A stretch of DNA of 64,000 nucleotides, taken from an uncultured Clostridia bacterium. Its GTDB lineage: Bacteria > Bacillota > Clostridia > TANB77 > CAG-508. Every line of letters begins with the position of its first letter. The first letter of the stretch is position 1. The stretch covers positions 62,001 through 126,000 of the forward strand of contig CALYAM010000002.1 of assembly GCA_944393565.1 (NCBI GenBank), written 5' to 3'. This document shows positions 1-8,734 of the stretch, piece after piece. The notes below the pieces were generated by a model, which did not search any database, had not been told where the DNA came from, and saw only the letters and a program-made list of their open reading frames with translations. Position numbers and translations under genes: made by a program.

Positions 1-97
1 CTTCGTTTGTTTTTATAATGTTTTGATTCATTTGAATTAAAGTCTGTTGCATCATAGTTTGGTTTTCAAGCAATTTCATAATAAGTTCTTCTGCCAT
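1..97 (-). CDS. Truncated small protein, N-terminus only
   Basis: The gene runs off the left edge, so only 32 codons are visible. I chose the ATG at 97 over the in-frame ATG at 103 because an AGGAGG lies 7 bases upstream of it and only 1-2 bases from the other. The visible part is Met-, Gln- and Asn-rich and looks helical (starts MAEELIMKLLENQ). I do not recognise a family. A promoter whose -35 box overlaps a 16-bp inverted repeat lies just upstream, which suggests tight, possibly autogenous, repression. Confidence 0.6.
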   Translation of the reverse strand, partial: MAEELIMKLLENQTMMQQTLIQMNQNIIKTNE

Positions 98-131
98 ATA
101 CATTCCTCCTTTGTTTTTATGTTTGTCAATA

Positions 132-160
132 AGTCTATCATCGTTTTATCAAAATGTCAA
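132..160 (-). promoter_or_regulatory. Sigma-A-type promoter of the truncated left-edge gene
   Basis: Reading on the minus strand, TTGACA (155-160) and TAGACT (132-137) are separated by 17 bases. The -35 box sits in the left arm of the inverted repeat at 145-184, so a bound repressor would occlude RNA polymerase. Confidence 0.65.
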
Positions 161-184
161 TACCATTTTTGACATTTTGATAAA
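145..184. promoter_or_regulatory. Perfect 16-bp inverted repeat, probable operator
   Basis: The arms at 145-160 and 169-184 (TTTATCAAAATGTCAA and its complement) are perfect, with an 8-base spacer. There is no U-tract to make it a terminator and it overlaps a -35 box, so a binding site for a dimeric DNA-binding protein is the best reading. The cognate regulator is not identified. Confidence 0.6.
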
Positions 185-289
185 CTTTTTTATTGATTAA
201 ATTTGTCCATACTATTTATTAGTTTCTATGTTGTTATTGTATTATCTGTCCTCCATAACTCACTACTCTAATTGCTATGTTAAATTTTT

Positions 290-1234
290 TTAATTGCTTA
301 TTCCAACCCATAGTAAAGTCTCTGTTATTACATCATCATATGGTCCTGGAGCTCCATTATGATAGGATGAATATGTTCCTACCGAATACCACCATGTATC
401 TCCTACTTGTCCATCTAAAAGGCAACTACCAGAACTACTTTTGCCAAGGCCATAAAATCCTCCTGCTGTCCATGATACTTCAACAGGCTCATAGTTCTCA
501 ACTTTTTCTAAAGTAGTACATGGGTTTGATGTTTGTTTCCATCTATTATAGCCACTAATTCCCCCATATTCTAATAAAAATTCAAATTTTCCATCTTCTC
601 TTCTATATTTTTCCAGTTGCCATAGTGTACTATACTTGTCCGTTGAATTATAATTTAGTGCTTCTTCTTCTCCCTCAAATAATATCGTACCTGCTTTATT
701 GTTTTGATATAATACCATTTGCCACATTGCCCCATATTCTTTTTTTCTTAAAGGAAATTTATAGTTATTGTCCTTTAAATAATAATAGTATACCTCATCT
801 GTTTTACTTGTATCTTTTACTATAATTTGCTTATCTTGTCCTTCAATTCTTCCTGTTTCTCCAAAATAATTTGGTAGCTGCCATATTCCATTATATTCAA
901 AACTAATATCGTTTTTTAATATGTATACTGAATTGCTACTAAATGTATATATTTTTCCACCTTCTTCTTTAATTGGTATTTGTTCTCCACTGCATATTTT
1001 ATCTAATTGTTCCTTCGTATATATTGGAACTGCACCTTCTCCAAAATATTCTTGATATATTTCTCCTTGATTTCCGCTTTCATATATTTCTTCTGTTTTT
1101 TGACTGTATTGTATCTGGGATTGCCTTTTAACTGCACTTAATATAAACATGCTTGTTAAAAAAGTAATAAAAAACAAACATGAAATTAATACAAATAATG
1201 TAATTGAACCATTTTGATTTTTTATTTTTTTCAT
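290..1234 (-). CDS. Pilin-like anchored surface protein, function unknown
   Basis: The 314-residue product starts with a short charged, Asn/Gly-containing stretch followed by one hydrophobic helix (about residues 10-34). That N-terminal layout is typical of pilin-like or TadE-like proteins of Clostridia. The rest should be extracellular: it is rich in Tyr, Trp and Gly and carries repeated WQL/WQM patches. No catalytic motif is visible. The start is supported by AAGGAGG seven bases upstream. It has its own promoter and is probably monocistronic. The pilin-like assignment rests only on the N-terminus; the ectodomain is unrecognised. Confidence 0.75.
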   Translation of the reverse strand: MKKIKNQNGSITLFVLISCLFFITFLTSMFILSAVKRQSQIQYSQKTEEIYESGNQGEIYQEYFGEGAVPIYTKEQLDKICSGEQIPIKEEGGKIYTFSSNSVYILKNDISFEYNGIWQLPNYFGETGRIEGQDKQIIVKDTSKTDEVYYYYLKDNNYKFPLRKKEYGAMWQMVLYQNNKAGTILFEGEEEALNYNSTDKYSTLWQLEKYRREDGKFEFLLEYGGISGYNRWKQTSNPCTTLEKVENYEPVEVSWTAGGFYGLGKSSSGSCLLDGQVGDTWWYSVGTYSSYHNGAPGPYDDVITETLLWVGISN

Positions 1235-1285
1235 TTGTTTCCTCCTTGTATAATATTCTTTATCTATATATTCTTTTCTGATTTT

Positions 1286-1314
1286 ATTATATGTTATATA
1301 TCTTTATATTGCAA
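1286..1314 (-). promoter_or_regulatory. Promoter of the pilin-like gene
   Basis: TTGCAA (1309-1314) and TATAAT (1286-1291) are spaced by 17 bases on the minus strand. The site overlaps the 3' end of cca and lies about 50 bases upstream of the pilin-like start codon. Confidence 0.65.
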
Positions 1315-2523
1315 GTTCTTTAGCCATTTTATACGCTCTTTTCTTAGTACTTCATATCGTTTTTTTTCTTCAATTTCATTTAAGTTGATTGTCCTGCCAT
1401 TTATTTGCTTCAGCATACATTCTCCTATTTTTACAAGCGGAAATGTTTTGTCATTTTCATTTCTAGCACATTCAATTACAATCTGCATTCCATCCAGCCC
1501 AAGTGGTGATTTTGCTAGTTTTTCTATTAAGTCTACTTGTTTTCCAAATTCCATTTTTTCAATTTTTTCTGCTCTTGCATCTACTTCTGCTGAAATAATA
1601 CCACATTTTTCCCATACATTAGGCACTCCTATTGTTTTAGACATTTTTTTAACTAACTCTATGCCAATTGTATAGTTTCCATTATGATGTGAAATCATTG
1701 TTTTTGGAGTAATGTATTTTCCTAAGTCATGTACCAATACTGCATATATTACTTCTGCTCGTTTCGTTAATTTTGTTGCTTTATTAATTGCTACCATTGT
1801 ATGATTAAAAGCATCCCCCTCTAGAAGAGATTTTACACGTTGTGTACTTTCAATTAAACTATATATTTCATTAAAATGCACATCTAATAAATTTGCTAGT
1901 TTTAAATTTTCAAAAAAATTAGATGGCTTTTGACTTGTTAAAGCTTTTCTTAGTTCTGCATAAATTCTCTCTTTAGGCAAATTATATAACTCATTTTTTA
2001 AGCTATTCATTAATATGATGGTTCTTTCATCTATTTTATAATCCATATATGCAGAGAATCTTGCTATTCTATATACTCTTAATGGATCTTCTTTAAATCT
2101 TTCGGTTGTAGCCCTTAAAATTTTTTTCTTTAAGTCCTCTATTCCTCCAAATGGATCAATAATTTTTCCAGATTGTATTTCTTTGGCTATACTATTTATT
2201 GTTATATCTCTTCTTGATAAATCTTCTTCAATTGATATTTCCTTTTTTGTGTCTATTAAAAATTCTCCATGTCCTTTTCCTGTTTTTGTTTCTCTTCTTG
2301 CTAGTGCAAATTCTATACCTTCTAAATCAAATACAGCAAAATTTTTTCCCTTTAAGTGCGAATTAGGAAATAATTCTAAGAATTCATCTTTCGAAAGTCC
2401 CGTAACGCAGTAATCTTCATCACTTGGTTTTTTACCTAGTAATTGGTCTCGTACAGCACCTCCTACTAAATATAATCTACCACCTTTTTTATTTATTTTT
2501 TCAGCAATTTCTTTAATATCCAC
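1294..2523 (-). CDS. cca: CCA tRNA nucleotidyltransferase with HD domain
   Basis: This enzyme adds or repairs the 3'-CCA end of tRNAs from CTP and ATP without a template. The 409-residue protein has the class II nucleotidyltransferase signature GGAVRD (21-26) with an acidic D35/D37 metal site, the RRDITIN motif (104-110) and the DPLRVYR segment (146-152). An HD-type domain follows in the C-terminal half (HTM at 241, VHDLGK at 264-269), as in HD-containing bacterial Cca enzymes. Length is normal. The start is GTG at 2523, five bases after GGAGG. It diverges from the por operon and has its own promoter. At least one tRNA gene in this window already encodes its CCA. Confidence 0.95.
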   Translation of the reverse strand: MDIKEIAEKINKKGGRLYLVGGAVRDQLLGKKPSDEDYCVTGLSKDEFLELFPNSHLKGKNFAVFDLEGIEFALARRETKTGKGHGEFLIDTKKEISIEEDLSRRDITINSIAKEIQSGKIIDPFGGIEDLKKKILRATTERFKEDPLRVYRIARFSAYMDYKIDERTIILMNSLKNELYNLPKERIYAELRKALTSQKPSNFFENLKLANLLDVHFNEIYSLIESTQRVKSLLEGDAFNHTMVAINKATKLTKRAEVIYAVLVHDLGKYITPKTMISHHNGNYTIGIELVKKMSKTIGVPNVWEKCGIISAEVDARAEKIEKMEFGKQVDLIEKLAKSPLGLDGMQIVIECARNENDKTFPLVKIGECMLKQINGRTINLNEIEEKKRYEVLRKERIKWLKNLQYKDI

Positions 2524-2544
2524 TTTTGCCTCCTTAGATTTTTT

Positions 2545-2574
2545 ATTGTATCATAAAAGTTTGCTTTAATACAA
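2545..2574 (-). promoter_or_regulatory. Promoter of cca
   Basis: TTGTAT (2569-2574) and TACAAT (2545-2550) are spaced by 18 bases. The element lies back-to-back with the por promoter in a 122-base divergent intergenic region. Confidence 0.55.
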
Positions 2575-2577
2575 ACC

Positions 2578-2606
2578 TTGACTTTTTTTAGCTTTAGAAA
2601 TATACT
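2578..2606 (+). promoter_or_regulatory. Promoter of the porCDAB operon
   Basis: TTGACT (2578-2583) and TATACT (2601-2606) are spaced by exactly 17 bases. Transcription should start near 2613, leaving a leader of about 30 bases that carries a strong AAAGGAGG site. Confidence 0.8.
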
Positions 2607-2645
2607 TTGATTGTTAAATTACGTTAAAGGAGGTTTTGAACAAAT

Positions 2646-3224
2646 ATGAGTGACTTAATTGAAATTAGATGGCATGGTAGAGGTGGACAAGGTGCAAAAA
2701 CCGCTTCCTTGCTTCTTGCTGATGCTGCATTCAATACAGGAAAGTATATTCAAGGTTTTCCTGAATATGGACCTGAGAGAATGGGAGCTCCTATTACAGC
2801 ATATAATCGCATTAGTAGTAGTCCTATTACAATTCATAGTAATATTTACAATCCTGATTACGTTGTTGTGGTAGATGATACTCTTTTAGAATCTGTTCCT
2901 GTAACAGATGGTTTAAAAGAAGAAGGCGCTATTATAATTAATACAACGAAAGATGCAAATTATTTGAGAAGTGTTTTGAAAGGATATAACGGTGCAATTT
3001 ATTCAATTGATGCTCGCAAAGTTTCAATGGAAACACTTGGCAAATATTTCCCTAATACACCTATGCTTGCTGCAGTTGTAAAAGTAAGCAAAATTATGCC
3101 AGAAGAGGACTTTATTAAAGATATGATTGGATCATTTAGACATAAATTTGCAAAAAAGCCTGAAGTTATAGAGGGAAATATGAAAGCTTTAGAAATGGCT
3201 ATGAAAGAAGTTAGAAAAATCTAA
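2646..3224 (+). CDS. porC: 2-oxoacid:ferredoxin oxidoreductase, gamma subunit
   Basis: This is the gamma subunit of a four-subunit pyruvate (or related 2-oxoacid) ferredoxin oxidoreductase, which makes acyl-CoA, CO2 and reduced ferredoxin. The 192-residue protein has the family-typical start WHGRGGQGAKTAS and the EYGPERMGAP segment (about residues 41-50). The ATG at 2646 follows AAAGGAGG. It is the first gene of a gamma-delta-alpha-beta operon, the order known from Thermotoga-type enzymes. Pyruvate is the most likely substrate, but a branched-chain 2-oxoacid enzyme (Vor) cannot be excluded from sequence alone. Confidence 0.93.
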   Translation: MSDLIEIRWHGRGGQGAKTASLLLADAAFNTGKYIQGFPEYGPERMGAPITAYNRISSSPITIHSNIYNPDYVVVVDDTLLESVPVTDGLKEEGAIIINTTKDANYLRSVLKGYNGAIYSIDARKVSMETLGKYFPNTPMLAAVVKVSKIMPEEDFIKDMIGSFRHKFAKKPEVIEGNMKALEMAMKEVRKI

Positions 3225-3246
3225 AAGATGAAAGGAGATTTTCATT

Positions 3247-3540
3247 ATGCATAATTTAATTAATAGTAGTACTCCATGGCAGGATCTTACTCCAGGTGGC
3301 ACAATTTATAATGCTGGAAATGCTAGAGAATTTAAAACAGGTGATTGGCGTTCTTCCAAACCGGTTTATATTTCTGAAAAGTGTAAACAATGTGGTTTAT
3401 GCTTCCCTGTTTGCCCTGATGATGCAATCCCTGTAAATCATGATCAAAAAAGAGAAGATTTTAATTATGATTATTGTAAAGGTTGTGGTATATGTGCAAA
3501 AGTATGCCCTTTCGGAGCAATAGAAATGAAAGAAGTATAG
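3247..3540 (+). CDS. porD: 2-oxoacid:ferredoxin oxidoreductase, delta (2[4Fe-4S]) subunit
   Basis: A 97-residue polyferredoxin subunit that passes electrons from the TPP site towards ferredoxin. Two CxxCxxCxxxCP clusters are visible (CKQCGLCFPVCP and CKGCGICAKVCP), each able to hold a [4Fe-4S] centre. An N-terminal tail of about 45 residues precedes them, as in other PorD proteins. It starts 22 bases after porC with an AAAGGAG site, and its TAG stop is 14 bases before the porA start. Confidence 0.94.
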   Translation: MHNLINSSTPWQDLTPGGTIYNAGNAREFKTGDWRSSKPVYISEKCKQCGLCFPVCPDDAIPVNHDQKREDFNYDYCKGCGICAKVCPFGAIEMKEV

Positions 3541-3554
3541 AAAGGATGGTAAAA

Positions 3555-4739
3555 ATGGGAATTAGAGAAAGATTAAGTGGAAATGAAGCTGCTGCAACGG
3601 CGATGAAACAAATAAACCCAGATGTCGTAGCTGCTTTCCCTATTACTCCTTCCACAGAAATACCACAATATTTTTCAAGTTTTGTGAGTAATGGAACTGT
3701 GGATACAGAGTTTGTAGCAGTGGAAAGTGAGCATAGTGCAATGTCTGCATGCATTGGTGCAGAAGCTGCAGGTGCAAGAGCTATGACAGCAACTTCTGCA
3801 AATGGTCTCTCCTTAATGTGGGAGATGATTTATATCGCTTCTAGTTTAAGACTGCCTATTGTTATGTCATTAGTTAACCGTGCAGTTTCTGGGCCTTTAA
3901 ATATACATAATGATCACTCAGATGCAATGGGTGTTCGCGATAGTGGTTGGATTCAATTATTTTCAGAAAATAATCAAGAAGCCTATGATAATTTACTTAT
4001 GGCTCATAGAATTGCAGAACATAAGGATGTTTTATTACCCTTAATGGTATGTCAAGATGGTTTTATTACATCTCATTCTATTGAAAATATTGAGCTTTTA
4101 GAAGATGAAAAAGTAAAAGATTTTATTGGAACATATAAACCTGAACATTATCTTTTAAATAATAAAGAACCTATAGCAATTGGCCCTCTTGATTTACAGT
4201 CCTATCTTTTTGAACATAAAAGAGCTCAGTCAGAAGCAATGAAAAATGCAAAGAAAGTAATAATAGATGTTGCAAATGATTTTGAAAAAATGACTGGAAG
4301 GCATTATGGTTTTTTTGAAGAATATAGAATGGATGACAGTCAATTAGTTATAGTTTGTATGAATTCAACAGCTGGTACTGCTAAATACACTGCAGACCGT
4401 TTAAGGGAGGAAGGTATAAAAGCAGGTGTTCTTAAAATTCGTGTATTTAGACCTTTCCCATCAGAAGAAATTGCAAAAGCACTTGCTGGTCAAAAAGCAG
4501 TTGCTGTTTTGGATAAATCTGATTCTTTAAACGCTGCTGGTGGAGCTTTGTTTGAGGATGTGACTTCAGCAATGTTTGTAAATGGAATTTCAGTTCCAAC
4601 AGTAAATTATATTTATGGTATTGGTGGTAGAGATACTACCGAAGCTGACATTCGCAGTGTTTATAAGGATTTAGTTGAAATTGCTGAAAGTGGAAAACTA
4701 GAAAATCCATATAGATACCTAGGTGTAAGAAGTAAATAG
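3555..4739 (+). CDS. porA: 2-oxoacid:ferredoxin oxidoreductase, alpha subunit
   Basis: The 394-residue alpha subunit carries the transketolase-pyrimidine-type and C-terminal domains of the enzyme. The segment ITPSTEI near the N-terminus and the conserved ESEHSAMS (with the Glu that activates TPP in this family) are visible, and the C-terminal third has the expected Rossmann-like domain. The frame is open further upstream, but I chose the ATG at 3555: it is the only candidate with a spaced ribosome site (AAAGG, 9 bases), and it avoids overlap with porD. Confidence 0.93.
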   Translation: MGIRERLSGNEAAATAMKQINPDVVAAFPITPSTEIPQYFSSFVSNGTVDTEFVAVESEHSAMSACIGAEAAGARAMTATSANGLSLMWEMIYIASSLRLPIVMSLVNRAVSGPLNIHNDHSDAMGVRDSGWIQLFSENNQEAYDNLLMAHRIAEHKDVLLPLMVCQDGFITSHSIENIELLEDEKVKDFIGTYKPEHYLLNNKEPIAIGPLDLQSYLFEHKRAQSEAMKNAKKVIIDVANDFEKMTGRHYGFFEEYRMDDSQLVIVCMNSTAGTAKYTADRLREEGIKAGVLKIRVFRPFPSEEIAKALAGQKAVAVLDKSDSLNAAGGALFEDVTSAMFVNGISVPTVNYIYGIGGRDTTEADIRSVYKDLVEIAESGKLENPYRYLGVRSK

Positions 4740-4755
4740 AAAGGAGAAATAAATT

Positions 4756-5715
4756 ATGGCTTATAATTTTAAAGAAATAATTGCTGAAAGGCCTTCTCGC
4801 TTTACAGCAGGTCACAGAATGTGTGCTGGGTGTGGTGCTCCTCCTGTTGCAAGAATGATACTTCGTGCTTTGAAGCCAGAGGATCACGCTGTTATAGCGG
4901 TAGCTACTGGTTGTATGGAAGTGTCTTCCTTTATTTACCCTTATACATCATGGACAGACTCTTTCATTCATACAGCCTTTGAATGTGCTGCTGCAACTGC
5001 ATCCGGAGTTGAAGCTGCATATAAATCTATGAAAAACACCGGTAAACTTCCTAAAGATATTAATACAAAATTTATTGCATTTGGTGGAGATGGAGGTACA
5101 TATGATATAGGTCTTCAAAGTTTATCAGGAGCAATGGAAAGAGGTCATGACATGGTATATGTATGCTATGATAATGGTGCATATATGAATACTGGTATTC
5201 AACGTTCTTCCGCTACCCCAAAATTTGCAGATACAACAACAACACCAGCAGGTACTAAAATTCCTGGAAAAATGCAGGCTAGGAAGGATTTAACTAAAAT
5301 ATTAGTATCACATCATATACCATATGTTGCGCAAAGCATTGGCTTGAATAATTTTAAAGATTTATATGAAAAATCTGAAAAAGCTATCTATACAAATGGA
5401 CCTACATTTTTAAATGTACTCGCTCCATGTCCAAGAGGTTGGGGTTATAATACAGAAGATTTGATGCAAATTAACAAATTAGCTGTTGAAACATGTTATT
5501 GGCCTTTATATGAAGTAATTAATGGTAAATATATTATTAACTATAAACCTAAGAATAAACTTCCTATTGAAGAATTTTTGAGACCTCAGAAAAGATTTAA
5601 GCACATGTTTAAACAGGGGAATGAATGGATGATTGAGGACTTTCAAAAAGAAGTAGATGCAAGATGGCAAGAATTATTAGATTTAGAGGAAATTACAAAT
5701 AGTCATGAAGCGTAA
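4756..5715 (+). CDS. porB: 2-oxoacid:ferredoxin oxidoreductase, beta (TPP-binding) subunit
   Basis: The 319-residue beta subunit binds thiamine pyrophosphate. It has a CAGCG cluster motif near residue 22, an ATGC segment, and the TPP motif GDGGTYDIG followed about 25 residues later by YDNGAYMNTG. These Cys residues match those that bind the proximal [4Fe-4S] cluster in the family. It is the last gene of the operon and is preceded by AAAGGAG. A strong shared terminator lies about 120 bases downstream. Confidence 0.94.
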   Translation: MAYNFKEIIAERPSRFTAGHRMCAGCGAPPVARMILRALKPEDHAVIAVATGCMEVSSFIYPYTSWTDSFIHTAFECAAATASGVEAAYKSMKNTGKLPKDINTKFIAFGGDGGTYDIGLQSLSGAMERGHDMVYVCYDNGAYMNTGIQRSSATPKFADTTTTPAGTKIPGKMQARKDLTKILVSHHIPYVAQSIGLNNFKDLYEKSEKAIYTNGPTFLNVLAPCPRGWGYNTEDLMQINKLAVETCYWPLYEVINGKYIINYKPKNKLPIEEFLRPQKRFKHMFKQGNEWMIEDFQKEVDARWQELLDLEEITNSHEA

Positions 5716-5833
5716 CTAGTAATTTACAAATAATACAAGTTAAATTTTTCTATACTATAAAAATTCTTCAACACATATATGTGTGTTATTCTTCATGATA
5801 TTTCAGTGAAAACTAACTTTGTTGCGCAAAAGT

Positions 5834-5878
5834 AATAAAAAGATGGTACCTATTTTTAATAAATACCATCTTTTTATT
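5834..5878. terminator. Bidirectional terminator between porB and the ferredoxin gene
   Basis: Arms 5834-5848 and 5864-5878 form a perfect 15-bp stem with a 15-base loop, and A/T tracts flank both sides. It serves two convergent transcripts. The stretch 5716-5833 before it contains only a short palindrome near 5771-5784 and no gene. Confidence 0.85.
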
Positions 5879-5909
5879 ATATAGACATTAATATTTTTCA
5901 TTTAAATAT

Positions 5910-6083
5910 CTATGTACTTTGTTCCGGTGCATCTACTGGGCAAACTCCGCTGCATGTTCCACAACTTATGCATTTTTCTTTATCAATTACATATTTATCT
6001 TCACCTTCTGAAATGCAACTTACTGGGCATGCACCTGCACATGCACCACACTTAATACATTTATCTGTAATTATATATGCCAT
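5910..6083 (-). CDS. Clostridial-type 2[4Fe-4S] ferredoxin
   Basis: A 57-residue ferredoxin with two CxxCxxCxxxCP motifs (CIKCGACAGACP and CISCGTCSGVCP), the classic small electron carrier of anaerobes. I chose the ATG at 6083 because AGGAGG lies 8 bases upstream; an in-frame ATG at 6104 lacks a site. It is a plausible acceptor for the neighbouring PorCDAB enzyme, which is an inference from proximity. It lies downstream of ricT on the same strand but 65 bases away, so it is probably transcribed separately. Confidence 0.93.
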   Translation of the reverse strand: MAYIITDKCIKCGACAGACPVSCISEGEDKYVIDKEKCISCGTCSGVCPVDAPEQST

Positions 6084-6148
6084 TTTTTTACCTCCTTTCC
6101 ACATCTGTTTTCTATAATAATCGCAATCGCTTGCAAATTGTATAGTTG

Positions 6149-7069
6149 CTATATTTCTTCTTCATTTTTTACTTCTAGTTCATCTAATTTTTCTAGTTTT
6201 TTTAGTTCTTCTAGTTCTTCTTCTCCAACGTCTTCGTCTTCAGTATCATTCCTGTCTGAATCCCTTATCAATTTTATCTCATTAGCATTGTATCGCTTAT
6301 AGAAAATGTCTTCACCATCATTTAGTTTTACTTTAACCATTTCTTTTAATATTTCAACCATGCAAACTTCACCTTCTCCATCTGGAGTTTTTACAATTGC
6401 TCCTACTTTAGGAAGTCGTTTTAATTTTTCTTCGTAATTTTCTTGCTCATATTTTAAGCAACACATTAACCTACCACAATTTCCTGAAATTTTTGATGGA
6501 TTTAAAGAAATGTTTTGTTCTTTAGCCATCTTTATAGAAACAGTTTCAAAGTTGCTTAAAAAAGAACAACAGCATAATTCTCTTCCACACATTCCATTTC
6601 CACCAATTCTTTTGACTTCATCTCTTACTCCTATCTGTCTTAATTCTATTCTGGTCTTAAAAATTGCAGCTAAGTCTTTAACTAAATCTCTAAAATCAAT
6701 TCTACCATCGGCAGTAAAGTAAAATATAATTTTGCTATTGTCAAATTTATATTCTACTTCAATTAAGTTCATGTTTAATTTATGTTTTTTTATTTTGTCT
6801 TCACAGACTTTAAACGCTTGCTTCTCTTTTTCTTTATTTTCTTCCTGATGTTTTTTATCTTTTGTGGTTGCTATTCTCACTATTTTTTTTAAAGGAGAAA
6901 CAATTTTATCTTCTGGAATTAATCTGTTTGGGATAATGACTTCTCCGAATTCTTTTCCCAAAGTAGTTTCTACAATTACATTGTCTCCTTTTACCATTTT
7001 TAATTCTCCTGGGTCAAAAAAATATATTTTCCCCGGCTTTTTAAAACGAACTCCTATTATATTTTTCAT
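6149..7069 (-). CDS. ricT: PSP1-domain protein RicT (YaaT)
   Basis: RicT works with RicA and RicF in Bacillus as a complex that guides RNase Y processing and influences the sporulation phosphorelay. The 306-residue protein has the PSP1 core and the two cysteine groups expected of the Fe-S-binding RicT family (GMCGRELCCC and GNCGRLMCC). The C-terminal 40 residues are a highly acidic Glu/Asp tail. The ATG at 7069 follows GGGAGG, and the upstream codons in the same frame have no site. It overlaps the end of holB by 29 bases, an arrangement that keeps the holB-yaaT neighbourhood known in Bacillus. Confidence 0.92.
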   Translation of the reverse strand: MKNIIGVRFKKPGKIYFFDPGELKMVKGDNVIVETTLGKEFGEVIIPNRLIPEDKIVSPLKKIVRIATTKDKKHQEENKEKEKQAFKVCEDKIKKHKLNMNLIEVEYKFDNSKIIFYFTADGRIDFRDLVKDLAAIFKTRIELRQIGVRDEVKRIGGNGMCGRELCCCSFLSNFETVSIKMAKEQNISLNPSKISGNCGRLMCCLKYEQENYEEKLKRLPKVGAIVKTPDGEGEVCMVEILKEMVKVKLNDGEDIFYKRYNANEIKLIRDSDRNDTEDEDVGEEELEELKKLEKLDELEVKNEEEI

Positions 7070-7946
7070 GTATCTCCTCCCATAGATGAAATAACATATC
7101 ATCTATTGTCATATCAAAATTCGCATTTTGTTTTAATCTGATTTTTGCATTTTCAATAATTTTAGCACAATTTAAAAAATTATTGTTTTCTTTAATTTTT
7201 TTAAATAATATTATATTAATATAATCTAACACATTTTGGATGTCATCTTTTGCTTTGTATAAATTAGTTGATTTTTGCACAATATCTATTTTATCAAATT
7301 TCTCTATATTTAAAAATATCTCTTCTATTTGTTTATATAAATCCTCTTTTTCTTTTATTCCATAAGCTTTTCCTATGCTTCCACCCATTGCTTCTAAAAG
7401 GGTATTATTAATACTTGAGAATAAATTTTGTTCTTTTATATACTTTTCTAATTCTTCTTTTGAAAGATTTTGAAATACAATTTTCGTACACCTTGACTTG
7501 ATAGTGTTTAATAATAAATTTTCGTTTGAACATATCAATATTATAACAGCATATTCTGGTGGTTCTTCTAATGTCTTTAATAAACTGTTTTGAGCTTCTT
7601 TTGTCATGTACTCGCAATCATCTATGATGTATACTTTTTTATCTGATAAAATTGGCTTTTCCATTATTTTATTCTGCAAAATTCTAATTTGCTCTATTTT
7701 TATACTGTTTCCATCAGGATTAATTATAGTAAAGTCAGGATGATTATTATTATCAAATTGCTCATAAGAACTTTCTTTAGAATCTTTAGCATATAATATT
7801 TCTTTTGCAAATTCCTTAGCAAACATTTTTTTCCCAATCCCATTTTCTCCGACAAATAAATAGCTATGTAAAAAATGTCTTGTAGAAATTGCCTCTTGTA
7901 ATAGTTTTTTTATTTTATTATTCCCTATTATTTTTTCAAATGGCAA
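7041..7946 (-). CDS. holB: DNA polymerase III clamp-loader delta' subunit
   Basis: This 301-residue AAA+ protein belongs to the complex that loads the sliding clamp at replication forks. Visible features are a P-loop-like GENGIGKK (33-40), NSLLKTLEEPP, and the SRC sensor motif (SRCTKIVF). The four-cysteine zinc module that usually sits between the P-loop and the conserved HPDF in delta' and gamma subunits is absent: the stretch before NHPDF contains no Cys. It lies 19 bases after lepB and overlaps ricT, so the three genes form one unit. Confidence 0.9.
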   Translation of the reverse strand: MPFEKIIGNNKIKKLLQEAISTRHFLHSYLFVGENGIGKKMFAKEFAKEILYAKDSKESSYEQFDNNNHPDFTIINPDGNSIKIEQIRILQNKIMEKPILSDKKVYIIDDCEYMTKEAQNSLLKTLEEPPEYAVIILICSNENLLLNTIKSRCTKIVFQNLSKEELEKYIKEQNLFSSINNTLLEAMGGSIGKAYGIKEKEDLYKQIEEIFLNIEKFDKIDIVQKSTNLYKAKDDIQNVLDYINIILFKKIKENNNFLNCAKIIENAKIRLKQNANFDMTIDDMLFHLWEEIHEKYNRSSF

Positions 7947-7965
7947 CTAGTTTCCTCCTCAAATA

Positions 7966-8613
7966 TTAATCTACTTTTCCAAATAAGCTAAGTGGCCAAA
8001 ATCTAATCCATACTTTACTTTCTATTTTAGAAATCGGTATACATCCAAATCTTCTGCTATCTGTGCTTTGGCTTCTATTATCTCCCATTAAAAATAATGT
8101 TCCTTCTGGTACAACTAGGTCTGTATATACACCGTCTAGCGACGTAGTAAGTACATTTTCCTCTAAATATGGTTCTTCTAATAGTTCTCCATTTATATAC
8201 ACATGATTATTTTCTATTTTTATATGTTCACCAGGAAGTCCAATAACTCTTTTTATATAACTTGTTTTCCCAGTTTCTAATACATAATATGTAAATTTTC
8301 CCCACCATCCTTGTGGTTCATTTTCATATTTTGCTACTGGATATTCTAAATTAGCTTCATAAGCTGATACAAAAGAAGTACTTGGTGCCTCAAATGTAAC
8401 TATATCTCCTCTTTCAAAATCATCATGTGTGGTTCTTGCCCATCTATTTAGTATTAGTCTCTGATTTTGTTTAAGTGTAGGATACATAGATGGTTGCATT
8501 ACAATAGTTGGTGTGCCGATATAGTATCTTACTGCTAAAGCTAAAACAATTGCAATTATAATACAGTATAACCACTCCATCGCTTCTTTTACTTTTGGAT
8601 TTATTGTTGACAT
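7966..8613 (-). CDS. lepB: Type I signal peptidase
   Basis: The enzyme cleaves signal peptides from exported proteins on the outer face of the membrane. The 215-residue protein has one N-terminal membrane helix (about 14-32), the nucleophile in QPSMYPT (Ser42), the general-base Lys120 in YIKRVIGLPGE, and the box E motif GDNRS (176-180). Length fits single-span Gram-positive enzymes. An insertion of about 30 residues rich in aromatic residues lies between the Ser and Lys boxes. It is the first gene of lepB-holB-ricT and has a near-consensus promoter. The many exported proteins in this window are likely substrates. Confidence 0.95.
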   Translation of the reverse strand: MSTINPKVKEAMEWLYCIIIAIVLALAVRYYIGTPTIVMQPSMYPTLKQNQRLILNRWARTTHDDFERGDIVTFEAPSTSFVSAYEANLEYPVAKYENEPQGWWGKFTYYVLETGKTSYIKRVIGLPGEHIKIENNHVYINGELLEEPYLEENVLTTSLDGVYTDLVVPEGTLFLMGDNRSQSTDSRRFGCIPISKIESKVWIRFWPLSLFGKVD

Positions 8614-8734
8614 TTGTTTTTTATTACCTCCTCTAAGTTAATTAATATTAATACTTCATTTTTTCGACTTATTATCTCTTTCATAGGCATGAGATAGTAC
8701 CTGTAATGATAGAAAGCTGATTTCTACCTTTTGT

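Noticed and set aside
1214-1675. Plus-strand open frame opposite cca
   Set aside because: A shadow of cca, rich in Phe and Ser, with no ribosome binding site.
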